Assembly: GCA_035606355.1 (NCBI GenBank)
Contig: DATNFO010000024.1
Coordinates: 399,545-463,544, forward strand
Direction: 5' to 3'
DNA length: 64,000 nucleotides
From: Sulfopaludibacter sp035606355
GTDB lineage: Bacteria; Acidobacteriota; Terriglobia; Bryobacterales; Bryobacteraceae
The notes beneath the pieces were generated by a model, which was not told the DNA's origin, ran no database searches, and worked only from the letters and a program-made list of their open reading frames with translations. Position 1 is the first letter of the stretch. Each line of letters begins with the position of its first letter. The translations under genes and the position numbers were made by a program. Below, one piece after another: positions 10,320 through 18,719 of this stretch.

Positions 10320-10646
10320 CTAAGTGGCCCTGAGAGCGCTGGCCATGGCGACGGAAATGCGCTCCCAGCGCTTCGATTCGGACTGCAGGTGGCGCCGGCC
10401 GGTGCGGGTGAGCCGATAAAACTTAGAACGCCGGTTGGTTTCCGATTCACCCCAGGAGGAGGCGAGCCACCCGGCTTCCTCCATGCGATGAAGGGCCGGA
10501 AACAGCGAGCCGGCTTTCACTTCGAAGGCTCCATTCGTGATTTGCGAGATCCGGCGGGAGACTCCCATGCCGTGCATCTCATCGAGGGCAAGGGCTTTAA
10601 GAATCAGCAGGTCGAGTGTACCCTGGAGTATTTCGGATTCCGGCAT
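10320..10646 (-). CDS. PadR family transcriptional regulator (acidobacterial type)
   Basis: Winged-helix repressor of 108 aa that usually controls an adjacent ADOP permease in Acidobacteriota. The typical PadR layout is visible: ILQGTLDLLILKAL at the N-terminus, MHGMGVSRRISQITNGAFEVKAGSLFPALHRME (recognition helix and wing), then the signature LASSWGESETNRRSKFYRLT and a short C-terminal helix. Its ATG at 10646 is about 12 nt from the predicted transcription start, so the message is nearly leaderless. The gene is first in the two-gene unit with the permease and is very likely autoregulated through the operator at 10652-10693. Confidence 0.95.
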   Translation of the reverse strand: MPESEILQGTLDLLILKALALDEMHGMGVSRRISQITNGAFEVKAGSLFPALHRMEEAGWLASSWGESETNRRSKFYRLTRTGRRHLQSESKRWERISVAMASALRAT

Positions 10647-10651
10647 AAAAG

Positions 10652-10693
10652 CTCTTATAGAAGAACTATAAGAGAGCTCTTATAGAATGTCAA
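10652..10693 (-). promoter_or_regulatory. Promoter and PadR operator (three half-sites) of the padR-permease unit
   Basis: On the minus strand TTGACA (10688-10693) is followed after exactly 17 bp by TATAGT (10665-10670), a near-consensus sigma-70 promoter. The same stretch holds a perfect inverted repeat with 9-bp arms, CTCTTATAG at 10652-10660 and CTATAAGAG at 10666-10674 (5-bp spacer), covering the -10 box and start site. A third copy of the half-site, CTCTTATAG at 10677-10685, lies in the spacer, exactly 25 bp from the first. Position and symmetry fit a repressor that blocks RNA polymerase; assignment to the adjacent PadR is inference. Confidence 0.8.
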
Positions 10694-10893
10694 TAGGAGA
10701 GGACGTAGCGACCGCCCGGCACCGCCGGCCATCGGATTCCCTGAATTTGGTGGGCTCGGCGCGGCTCGAGCGACTCGCTTGTCGTTTTCGAAACCGCGGA
10801 TTTCCCTCAAATGTAACTCTTGTTGCGTCATCAATCGCCAGATTTTGCGCTATATACATCGAAGGAAGTATTAGCGACTACTGGAGGGCAGGG

Positions 10894-13158
10894 ATGTTCC
10901 ACAGAGCGATAGGTCTTTCTGCCGCCTTGTTCGGGGCGGCGATGCTGCACGGTCAAACGATTACCGGAGTTTCCAACGAATCAGGCTCCGCCAATCTCTG
11001 TCCTGGGGGGATCGGCTTTGTGAATGGGTCCAACCTGGGGACGGATCCCACCAAGGTCACGCTGACCGTGGGCACGAAAGCCGGATCCGTTCTATTTGCG
11101 TTCAACAGTTCACTTCAATTTCAGGTGCCGGTGGATGTGCCTACGGGAGCAACCACGGTGAAAGTCGGCTCTTCGGCCCCGTTCAATGTCACTCTTACGC
11201 AGTATTGCCCGGGCATTCCGGTCGACAGCAACGTCGCTGCGGTCTACCACCTTTCGCCTGTCGCCAGGGTCACAACGGCTTTTCCGGCCGTTCCCAGCGA
11301 GCACCTTGTGCTTTCCGCGACCGGCCTCGGACCAACGAACCCCGCTGTCGCCACTGGACAGAAACCGAACGACACAAATTCGGCCGTAGTCACCCTACCG
11401 GCACTGACGGTTGGAACAACCACCGTACCCGTGTCTTCGGCTTTCCTGGACCCGAATAACGCGCCGGGCTTCTACGACGTGACATTCACTATGCCGGCGA
11501 ACGTCACCACCGGGAATGTCGCCGTATTTCTTACGCAGGGTGGCAGCAAAAGCAACACGGTTCAGGTGCCTGTCACCACGGCCCCCATCCTCACCCAGGC
11601 CACCAACGGAGCGAGTTACTTTGCGGTCGGCCCGAGCCGCGGCCTCGCCCAGGGCGGGCTCGTGGTATTGAAGGGTAACCTCATGGGTCCGCAGAGTCTC
11701 GCGATCGCCCCGAAACCGTTTCAGGACACGACGCTGAATGGGACCTCAGTGACTTTCACCGTCAACGGGACGACCACCAACGGATTGATGTACTACACCT
11801 CCGTGGGGCAGGTAGCTGTGCTGATGCCTTCCAACACCCCCGTGGGTCAGGGGACCGTCACCGTCAGCTATAACGGCAACAACGGCGTCACGTTCCCCAT
11901 TGTGGTGGTCGCCAACGCTCCGGGGGTATTCACCGTGGCATCGGACGGACAGGGAGCCGGGATCGTCACCTACCCGGATTACAGTCTTGTGTCCGCCGCC
12001 CGCGCAGCCAATTGCGGCGGCCCGTCTACAACCTGCGGTGCCGCGAATGCCGGCGACACCCTCATCATCTGGGCGACAGGCTTAGGACCGGTCAACGGCA
12101 ATGAAGCGGCGGGCGCGGGCCTCGGCGTCAACATGACCAACATTCCGCTGACCGTCTGGCTGGGAAACGTGCAGATCACGCCTATCTACCAGGGCCGTTC
12201 CGGTTGCTGCGTTGCGGAGGACCAGATCGCGTTCACAGTGCCGGCCAATACGCCGGTCGGCTGCTCAGTGCCGCTTTTCCTGCAAGTCGGAAATTTCGTG
12301 AGCAACAACGTTTCGCTGCCCGTCGCGCCGGCAGGGAGTCGCACTTGTCCGTTTACCAGCCCCGCTCTCTCGAAGAACGCAGCCGAAGTGGTTAGCGCGA
12401 CCTCGAGCTTTACATTCAGCGGGCTCCAGTTCCGGCGTCAGGATCAAGAGCCCGGTTTCGTGGACGGCTTTGAGATGTACTTCATGCGGTTCCTGTACGA
12501 TCCGTCGATCGCGCCGTGGGTCTCTTCGTATATAGACGACCCGCCGGTGGGATCGTGCCAGGTCTATAACGGCCTCAACGGAAATCCGGATGCTCCCGGA
12601 CTAAACCTCCTTCCGCTTGATGCGGGATCTTCGATCACAGTCACAGGGGCGGGCGGAGCGACGTTCACTGCGCCGAACCAGGGCGGAGATTACAGGGTCA
12701 CTTTGAGCAACACCGGAAACTTCTTTTCTCCGGGAACCCTGACCGTAACCGTTCCCGGCGGTAAGGACGTTGGACCTTTAACCGTTCCTGTCACCATTCC
12801 GGTAATGCCGGCATTGACCAGCCCTCAACCGGATGCTCCAACTCCCACTTCGGTGACGCGCGCCAACGGTTTCACGGTCACTTGGAGCAACGGCTCGCCG
12901 AATACCGTGATCAGAATTGACGGCTTCGCCGCCACCGATAACACTTACACGAACGGGGTCAGCTTCCGGTGCATGGCGCCCTCGGCGCCGGGCTCGTTCG
13001 CGATACCGGCGACAGTCACGATGATGCTGCCGGGGACCAATTTCGCCGGCATCGATTTCCGTCCGGGCATCATTCCGTTTGCCGTTCCAGGCTCCAAAAC
13101 GGATGCGTCGGAAGTCAGTCTTCAATTCGACTATTTCTCACCGCTCGCGTTCAAGTAG
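10894..13158 (+). CDS. Secreted protein with Soli_cterm (TIGR03437-like) Ig-type domains
   Basis: Extracellular or surface protein, about 754 aa. The start is ATG 10894, preceded by GGAGGGCAGGG; the open frame continues upstream to 10687 but without a ribosome site. A signal peptide (MFHRAIGLSAALFGAAMLHGQ) is followed by beta-rich repeats. Typical of the Solibacter/Bryobacter family are the segments ILTQATNGASYFAVGPSRG, GLVVLKGNLMG, and ATGLGPTNPAVATGQKP / WATGLGPVNGNEAA, i.e. at least two copies of the ~215-aa domain that in these organisms is usually C-terminal. The last ~250 residues do not resemble a family I recognise. It is upstream-adjacent to, and divergent from, the PadR unit. Function unknown; adhesion or surface binding is a guess. 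Confidence 0.85.
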   Translation: MFHRAIGLSAALFGAAMLHGQTITGVSNESGSANLCPGGIGFVNGSNLGTDPTKVTLTVGTKAGSVLFAFNSSLQFQVPVDVPTGATTVKVGSSAPFNVTLTQYCPGIPVDSNVAAVYHLSPVARVTTAFPAVPSEHLVLSATGLGPTNPAVATGQKPNDTNSAVVTLPALTVGTTTVPVSSAFLDPNNAPGFYDVTFTMPANVTTGNVAVFLTQGGSKSNTVQVPVTTAPILTQATNGASYFAVGPSRGLAQGGLVVLKGNLMGPQSLAIAPKPFQDTTLNGTSVTFTVNGTTTNGLMYYTSVGQVAVLMPSNTPVGQGTVTVSYNGNNGVTFPIVVVANAPGVFTVASDGQGAGIVTYPDYSLVSAARAANCGGPSTTCGAANAGDTLIIWATGLGPVNGNEAAGAGLGVNMTNIPLTVWLGNVQITPIYQGRSGCCVAEDQIAFTVPANTPVGCSVPLFLQVGNFVSNNVSLPVAPAGSRTCPFTSPALSKNAAEVVSATSSFTFSGLQFRRQDQEPGFVDGFEMYFMRFLYDPSIAPWVSSYIDDPPVGSCQVYNGLNGNPDAPGLNLLPLDAGSSITVTGAGGATFTAPNQGGDYRVTLSNTGNFFSPGTLTVTVPGGKDVGPLTVPVTIPVMPALTSPQPDAPTPTSVTRANGFTVTWSNGSPNTVIRIDGFAATDNTYTNGVSFRCMAPSAPGSFAIPATVTMMLPGTNFAGIDFRPGIIPFAVPGSKTDASEVSLQFDYFSPLAFK

Positions 13159-13256
13159 GCGTTCTTGCGGAGGCCGGGGTTCGCTCGATATGAATCCCGA
13201 CGCTGCTGCCCTTTCCACCGCCGGACCAACGCCGAGAGTTCGCTCTTTGGACGCTA

Positions 13257-14027
13257 ATGGGTATCCTGTTTTACCGTCTAATGCACATGCGCACTTTCTC
13301 GGTGGCCCTGATTGCCTTCACTTGCCTTGCACAGACTGCGCAGGAGCCCGCTTTCGAGGCTGCGTCGATCAAACTCGCCACTGCCGAAAGCAGGAGAACG
13401 CCCGGGCGACGCATCCAAACCTATCCTGGTTCGCTGGTGACTCACGGGCTGAGCCTGCGCGCGTGCCTTGGCTGGGCGTACGGCCCGACGGTGCAGTTGG
13501 TCGCGCCGGATTGGACGAGCACCGTCGCGCTGGACATCAATGCCAAGGCGGCGACTCCGGCCGGCGACAAGGAACTGTACCGGATGCTGCGAACATTACT
13601 GGAAACTCGCATGGGGCTCAAAGCTCACACCGAGAAGCGGGAAATGGAGGTATACGCTCTCGTGGTCGCCAAGGGCGGACCCAAGTTCAAAGCATCAGAG
13701 ACCGAGGGGCCGCTCCAGGTGGGACAAGACAAGGGTGTTTCGGTGATCCAGCACGCCTCACTAGGCGAGTTCGCCGCGCAGCTATCGGACAACGTCTTCG
13801 ACCGCCCGGTGATTGATGCAACTGGTCTGACCGGCCGGTACGATATCCGCTTTGACATGCGAAGCGTGTTGGCGTCGCAGGGTCCGAACAAGCCCGACCG
13901 CGCCGACCTGGCGACCGCGGTGATGGATGCGATTCAGGAACAAATGGGCCTGAAGGTAGAATCTCGAAAGGCGCTCCTCGATGTCGTCGTCATAGACCAC
14001 ATCGAGAAGACGCCCACTGAGAATTGA
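13257..14027 (+). CDS. TIGR03435 family protein
   Basis: 256-aa secreted protein of the same Solibacter-specific family as the gene at 6177-7019. The family pattern is complete: EPAFEAASIKLA after the signal peptide, SLVTHGLSLRACLGWAYG, a LETRMGLKAHTEKREMEVYALVVAK block, PVIDATGLTGRYDI, and the terminal VVIDHIEKTPTEN. The frame opens at 13257, but the in-frame ATGs at 13281 or 13287 would place MRTFSVALIAFTCLAQ at the N-terminus, the best signal peptide, and may be the true start; none has a clear Shine-Dalgarno. Function unknown. Confidence 0.85.
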   Translation: MGILFYRLMHMRTFSVALIAFTCLAQTAQEPAFEAASIKLATAESRRTPGRRIQTYPGSLVTHGLSLRACLGWAYGPTVQLVAPDWTSTVALDINAKAATPAGDKELYRMLRTLLETRMGLKAHTEKREMEVYALVVAKGGPKFKASETEGPLQVGQDKGVSVIQHASLGEFAAQLSDNVFDRPVIDATGLTGRYDIRFDMRSVLASQGPNKPDRADLATAVMDAIQEQMGLKVESRKALLDVVVIDHIEKTPTEN

Positions 14028-14303
14028 CCAGATACGCGAAGCATTCGCCGGACGTGATCGATTCGGCGGAACCAAAAGCTCCTTACTTCTTCCACGGAAC
14101 GATGCTGCTGCAAAAACAGCAATTAAGAACCCTCGTGACTCCACTGAAGCCACACGTGGAAATCGAGATAGTCTCAACCCCGCTGTAGATGATTTTGTAG
14201 TGAGGGAAGCCACAAAGACCCACACAGGCCACCGAATTCCCTCAGTCTTCCCTTAGTTAGGAACCGAAAAAGTGCTATTGAAAGCGTCGAATTCATTTTG
14301 AAG

Positions 14304-14485
14304 TGGTAGGCGCGACTCGACCGCGCGACCCTCAGCTTAGAAGAGGAAGTCGCGGAGGCTAAGCCATTGTCGTACGCAAGGTAAAACGATGGCTTACCGA
14401 ATTCTATATACAGCGAGAATATCGCCTGTAGATAAGTTTGTAGTCAGGAATTCCCAGCGGAATCAACGAATTTCCAAACCTCACG
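14304..14485 (-). repeat. Repeat copy 1: tRNA-Arg 3'-half plus integrase arm-like sites
   Basis: Read on the minus strand, 14304-14345 carries the 3' half of a tRNA: anticodon loop CTTCTAA (UCU, Arg), variable region, T-arm GCGCG/CGCGC and the acceptor end ...CTACCA. Here the T-loop is damaged (GTCGA in place of TTCGA). No matching 5' half is present. The block continues with a conserved core next to the anticodon loop and, at about 14423-14440, a CTGTAGATAAGTTTGTAGTC unit followed by a segment ending TTTCCAAAC. The same arrangement recurs at 17899 and 32339. A further TGTAGATGATTTTGTAGT unit lies at about 14185-14202. The 14028-14511 gap has no other recognisable gene. Confidence 0.7.
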
Positions 14486-14511
14486 GTGGGTTACTTCGCG
14501 GAAACCCCAAA

Positions 14512-14844
14512 TCAGACCACAAGCAGACGATGAAACGCGCTGCCGTTACCGAGGGTGGTCAAGACGTCATACACGGTGTCGCCAAATGACTGCGCTTCTC
14601 GCATGTAGGCCCGCGCTCCAGAGGTAAGTTTGAATCCCTCTACGAGCTCCTGCTCACCCCTGTTTGTGGTCAACAGGAACGCTTGGTACTGCTCGAGCAA
14701 CCGTTTAATGGCGTCGTGGGCGGTTGCAAGATCAGGCTGCGCAATCAGCCACTCCAACCGCTCGGTCGGACTCAGCTTTGTCATTCGAATAGCATCCGCT
14801 GGTGAAACAGTCCCATGCAATCGGTACGTCGCTAGGAGGAACAA
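14512..14844 (-). CDS. Hypothetical protein, helical, 110 aa
   Basis: I do not recognise the family. The predicted product is soluble and mostly helical (KLSPTERLEWLIAQPDL, HDAIKRLLEQYQAFLLTTN) with no signal peptide or membrane segment. Amino-acid composition is normal for a real protein and the opposite-strand frames are not convincing. It lies between tRNA-derived repeat copies 1 and 2 with 270 bp of featureless sequence before the next gene, so it may be cargo of an old insertion. Confidence 0.5.
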   Translation of the reverse strand: MFLLATYRLHGTVSPADAIRMTKLSPTERLEWLIAQPDLATAHDAIKRLLEQYQAFLLTTNRGEQELVEGFKLTSGARAYMREAQSFGDTVYDVLTTLGNGSAFHRLLVV

Positions 14845-15118
14845 AAGTCCCGAATAACAAGTCAGTAAGCGGCTGTGTTTAATTTTTCGTCGGCCTCCGG
14901 TTCAGACGGTCCGGCGACCACGCTTGTTCGCTCAGCGAACCCGGGCACGGGCCGTCAAGTTGGATTCTAACTGCGTGGTTTACCGAGCCATTTAATTTGA
15001 CGTTTAACGCCCGACTCTGAGATATGAGAGAGCCCTGCGTTAAGGGCATTATCGGTAGCGATTCGAACTGAAAATTCGCGGCCGCGTCAAAACGCCCCGG
15101 GCGCAAGCCGTTCGTTGA

Positions 15119-16378
15119 CTACTTCGGCTTGTAACCCTGCCAGACGTACTCCAGCGCTTCAGGGAGAGTCTGCTTCTTCACAGCGCCATCCGTGTGACCG
15201 GCGTTGCGCGCGAAGACAAACTGGTAGTGATAACCCTTCGCAGCCAGCGCGCGAGCCATAATCTCGTTCGCAGCCACCCAGTCGTGAGTATCATCACCAG
15301 GACGCCCGTTATCGCGGTCCCCGACTTCCATCCAGATGCGAATCGGCTTCGCCGGCGCCGCCGGAATCAGATGCTCTTCCAGCTCAAACGCGCCATGCGG
15401 CAGATTCGGATCGGTCGGCGACTGCTGATTCACATACGTCCCCGAGTACGTGAGCACGCGGTGATAGCGATCGTTGTGGAACCACGCCATGCCGAACGAA
15501 ACCGATCCGCCCGAACTGCCACCCATCGCCAGACGCGCATCCGGATCCCTACTGAGCTTCACGCCGTAACGCTTCTCAACGAGAGGAAGAACTTCCGTCT
15601 CCACGAACTCGGCGTACTTGCCTGACATCGTGTCATACTCCAGTCCCCGTTCGCTGCCCGGACCATCGCCCCCGCCATTTCCGATAGAAACAGCGATCAT
15701 CGGCGGCAGCTTCTTCGCCGCGATCATGTTATCGAGCGTAGTGAACAGCGTGTTGTCGGGACCATCCGCGCCCACAATGAACGGCGCAACAGTTCCCGCG
15801 ACATACTGGTTGGGAATATACACGTACACGCGACGGCTGTAAGGCGCGGGCATAACGGGGATCATGCGCGAATTCGGCGGTCGCGGAGGAGCGTCAGGAT
15901 CGCGCGGCGCGCGCGTGATTCCGGGATACATCTTGCTATCCGCCGATTCCATCGCGAAGATGCAGACTACGCCCTTCGGCACGCTTGCGTTCTCCACCGT
16001 ATCGGGAGCGGCGGGATGCGTCGGCCCCAGCACGAAGTTTCCGTCAACATTGTTCGGAGCATTCTCACCATCCGGAAGATCCTTCGCGTCAACGTAGCCG
16101 GCGGCATGCGGATCACGAACGGCAGCACCGCCCGCGCGGCCCCCGCCCGAACGTGCGAAGGCACCGCGGCCGGTGCCGGGCAATCCGCGCCCGCCACCAC
16201 CGCCGCCGCGAGGGGCTCCGCCCGACGCAGCCAGAGCGGCCCCGGGACCGGTGGTGTAAGCAGGCGCGGCATTGGCCTGCGGCAAAGTCCCGCACCCAAC
16301 CGACTGACCCAGAGCGGCCTGCGAACCGGCCATTAATCCGGCCATCGCTACCGCGGCAAAAACATGCGATCTCTTCAT
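15119..16378 (-). CDS. Secreted esterase, enterochelin esterase-like (esterase D family, PF00756)
   Basis: Alpha/beta-hydrolase of 419 aa, exported. The start is ATG 16378 with AGGAG upstream (the open frame continues to 16435). A signal peptide (MKRSHVFAAVAMAGLMAGSQAALG) is followed by a Gly/Arg-rich low-complexity linker, then the catalytic domain: PYSRRVYVYIPNQY, the nucleophile elbow GGSSGGS, the acid region MEVGDRDNGRPGDD and the catalytic His in ARNAGHTDGAV. Members of this family cleave ester bonds in siderophores, feruloyl sugars or acylated polysaccharides; the substrate cannot be told here. A remnant of a second copy's 3' end lies just upstream at 16429. Confidence 0.85.
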   Translation of the reverse strand: MKRSHVFAAVAMAGLMAGSQAALGQSVGCGTLPQANAAPAYTTGPGAALAASGGAPRGGGGGGRGLPGTGRGAFARSGGGRAGGAAVRDPHAAGYVDAKDLPDGENAPNNVDGNFVLGPTHPAAPDTVENASVPKGVVCIFAMESADSKMYPGITRAPRDPDAPPRPPNSRMIPVMPAPYSRRVYVYIPNQYVAGTVAPFIVGADGPDNTLFTTLDNMIAAKKLPPMIAVSIGNGGGDGPGSERGLEYDTMSGKYAEFVETEVLPLVEKRYGVKLSRDPDARLAMGGSSGGSVSFGMAWFHNDRYHRVLTYSGTYVNQQSPTDPNLPHGAFELEEHLIPAAPAKPIRIWMEVGDRDNGRPGDDTHDWVAANEIMARALAAKGYHYQFVFARNAGHTDGAVKKQTLPEALEYVWQGYKPK

Positions 16379-16428
16379 TTTTGTTTGCTCTCCTGCTCTG
16401 CCGTTGGTGCTTTGCAGTTGGATAACCT

Positions 16429-16510
16429 TTACCACAGATACTCCAGCGCTTCAGCCAGTGTCCCGCTTCACCGCGCCATCGGTGTCGCCCGCATTCTTCG
16501 CGAACCGGAT
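16429..16510 (-). pseudogene. 3'-terminal remnant of a second esterase gene
   Basis: On the minus strand the sequence reads RFAKNAGDTDGAVKR, then after a one-base frame shift TLAEALEYLW and a TAA at 16429-16431. This matches the last ~30 residues of the intact neighbour (ARNAGHTDGAVKKQTLPEALEYVW...). Only the 3' end is left; upstream sequence to 16810 gives nothing recognisable. The remnant suggests a former tandem pair of esterase genes of which the upstream one was deleted. Confidence 0.75.
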
Positions 16511-16810
16511 GAAACTTCTCATCTGCAGGTACACTTTCACAAGACCCGAAACGTGAACGAGCGACGACGTGCCGAGTCTCCAGGTTGCACACACCTTTCT
16601 CCGCCACCAAGTTGCCCATGTTCATCCGCAACGCTTGTCTCCACACGGCGGCAGCCGCGCAATAAACCGGCGGTGCGTATGAGCTATGATCAAAAACGCA
16701 GTTTGATTTTCTGCGCGAGTAGGATTTGGCACTCTAGAGCGCGCCATTTTTTTCTGCACGATTTCGGTGCTGCCGGCCGAAACTTCTGGCATGTTCGCTT
16801 GAATATTCCT

Positions 16811-17497
16811 ATGCAAGAAACGATTATCGTTTGTGGATCCGGCACCGGCATCTCGGATGCCGTGGCGAAGAAGTTCGGCGCCGAGGGCTTTCAGGTGGCT
16901 CTCGTATCGAGGAGCGCCGGCAAACTCGAAAAGGCGCGAGATGCGCTCCAGGATCGAGGTATTAAGGCGGCTACGTTTCCGGCGGATCTGTCCGATCCGG
17001 ATGGCGCAAAGGGCCTCGTAAAACGGGTGAGGGACCGGCTTGGACCTGTCACCGCGATTCACTGGAACGCTTATTCCAACGTTGCCGGAGATGTGTTGAC
17101 TGCGGACGCCGCCGCGCTCCGCACGGTCTTCGATGTGGCCGTCACGAGTCTGGTTTTGACCGTGCAGGAAGCACTCCCGGATCTGAAGTCCGCGAAGGGG
17201 GCGCTGCTGGTGACGAACGGCGGTCTGGGCCTGTTCGATCCGAAGGTGGACGCTTTGGCCGTGGAATGGAATTCGATGGGCTTGGCGATTGCGAATTCTG
17301 CGAAGCATAAGCTCATCGGTCTGCTTGCCGAGAAACTGCGCGCTGACGAGATCACCGTAGCCGAGGTTGTGGTCCTGGGGCTTGTGAAGGGCACTGCCTG
17401 GGACACCGGCAACGCCACGGTGGACCCAAGCACCGTTGCCGGCATGTTCTGGGAGATCTACTCAAGCCGCCGATCCAGAGTCGTTACCGTCTCGTGA
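16811..17497 (+). CDS. SDR-family-like protein with altered active site
   Basis: Short-chain dehydrogenase/reductase-like Rossmann protein, 228 aa. The start chosen is ATG 16811, giving the N-terminal strand IIVCGSGTGISDAVAKKF at once; the longer open frame upstream is unsupported. The dinucleotide motif is GSGTGIS instead of GxxxGIG. The usual catalytic Ser region reads LLVTNGG and the position of the YxxxK motif reads ANSAKHKL, so the catalytic Tyr and Ser are both absent while a Lys is kept. It may bind a nucleotide without being a normal dehydrogenase. It lies between repeat copies 1 and 2. Confidence 0.75.
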   Translation: MQETIIVCGSGTGISDAVAKKFGAEGFQVALVSRSAGKLEKARDALQDRGIKAATFPADLSDPDGAKGLVKRVRDRLGPVTAIHWNAYSNVAGDVLTADAAALRTVFDVAVTSLVLTVQEALPDLKSAKGALLVTNGGLGLFDPKVDALAVEWNSMGLAIANSAKHKLIGLLAEKLRADEITVAEVVVLGLVKGTAWDTGNATVDPSTVAGMFWEIYSSRRSRVVTVS

Positions 17498-17898
17498 AGC
17501 AAGGCGGCTATCGCCTCCCGATCCTGCTTTCGGGCGCCGGTTTTGGCTTTCGTTGGCGGCTTGCGGCTCTTTCTCTGGCCCGTCGAGCTTCTCGATGGCT
17601 GCTCCAGGTGAAGGCGCGGGCTTGGCGGTAGGTGATTCCTGGGCCGGTGTTAGCGCTATGCCACTCTCGGCACCAGTTTGTAGATCAGCCGCTGCTTCCG
17701 CTGCAACGACACGGCATATGGACCGTTGTGTGTTGTCTGTCTCGGTGCCTGCGGAGAAGATCGGAAACGGATTCCTACTGGAAAAACTCGTCGAAGGGTA
17801 TAGTATTGGCCGAGGAGGTCTCCAACGACGATGGCGGTTTCGCGACGAACCTTTAGGAACGGAAAAAGCGCCATTGAAAGAAAAGCGCTTGTTTGAAC

Positions 17899-18079
17899 TG
17901 GTAGGCCCGGCGCGACTCGAACGCGCGACCCTCAGCTTAGAAGAGAAAGTCGCGGCGGTAAAGCCGTTGCCGTAAAGCGCACATATTCAAGGGCTTACGG
18001 ACAAGCATCTACACGGAGGAGATGGCCTGTAGACGATTTTGTAGTCAGCAATTCCCAAGGAAATCAACAACTTTCCAAA
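17899..18079 (-). repeat. Repeat copy 2: tRNA-Arg 3'-half plus integrase arm-like sites
   Basis: The best-preserved copy. On the minus strand, 17899-17945 holds an intact tRNA 3' half: anticodon loop CTTCTAA, T-stem GCGCG, T-loop TTCGAGT, T-stem CGCGC and acceptor CGGGCCTACCA. The 5' half is replaced by sequence that continues the conserved core (AAGTCGCGGCGG on the + strand). Then follow CTACA/TGTAG inverted elements and CTGTAGACGATTTTGTAGTC at about 18028-18047, then AATTCCCA and a segment ending TTTCCAAAC. This is what remains when an integrase recombines within a tRNA anticodon loop. The rest of 17498-18278 shows no gene. Confidence 0.75.
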
Positions 18080-18278
18080 CTTCGGGCCGGTGTACTCAAA
18101 ACGTACCAGGCTGACTCGCCGTCGCGCCGCCCCGAACTGCCAACGGGAAATTGAAATTGTGCGAAATAGAAACTCTAAAAGGCTCCCACAGCGGCGACTC
18201 AGCCTCAAGAACGGGGCACGTTGCGCATTATTGGCAAGCAACTTTTTGGAAAAGTCGTCATTCCGGTGGAGCGTCTCC

Positions 18279-18590
18279 CTATCGGCACCCATGCGGGACC
18301 GCGTAGTGTCGCGCAGTCTTGGCTGCCCCGTTGGCCCGCAGCAACTCTACCATATTCGTGTGCCCCTTCCGTTTCGCCCATGCAATCGGCCGGGCCCAGT
18401 ACGCACCTGCGCGATTTGACATCTGCTCTCCATGGCCGATCAGCAGCAACGCTACGTCGTGCTGGTTACAGCGGGCAGCAAACCTAGGGGTGTCGAACGG
18501 TATTCCCCGTCGATGGCGTCCACCTCCGCCCCATGCTCAAGCAGCAGCCGCGCCCTCTGGACGCTGCCTTCATGAGCGATATCGTGCAAA
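18279..18590 (-). pseudogene. Ankyrin-repeat protein remnant
   Basis: Minus-strand translation gives LHDIAHEGSVQRARLLLEHG and AEVDAIDGEYRSTPLG in one frame, then, after loss of one base, FAARCNQHDVALLLIGHG and PIAWAKRKGHTNMVELLRAN followed by GAAKT and a stop at 18279-18281. These are consecutive ankyrin motifs (LLLEHGAEVDA, GHTNMVELLRANGA). No start codon or signal is found. The gene is broken by the frameshift and lacks its 5' part. Confidence 0.75.
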
Positions 18591-18719
18591 AGTGACCATG
18601 GAAATCGCCGTACACGAAAGGCGTCGCACCTCCGGCGGAGTTAAGGGAGTACTGCAAGAGACCATTCTTAGTACCAGTTAATATTGAGTCGAACGCATGC
18701 CTCGGCTAGAATCCCGACC

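Noticed and set aside
10749..10800. Sequence reading VGSARLERLAC, possible tRNA fragment
   Set aside because: The reverse strand ends in a CCA-like acceptor, but the T-stem does not pair and no anticodon arm forms. At most a very old scar.
17436..17975. Open frame ending in LVGPARLERATLSLEE, as if coding
   Set aside because: This is the translation of the reverse strand of a tRNA 3' half (repeat copy 2), a common false ORF.
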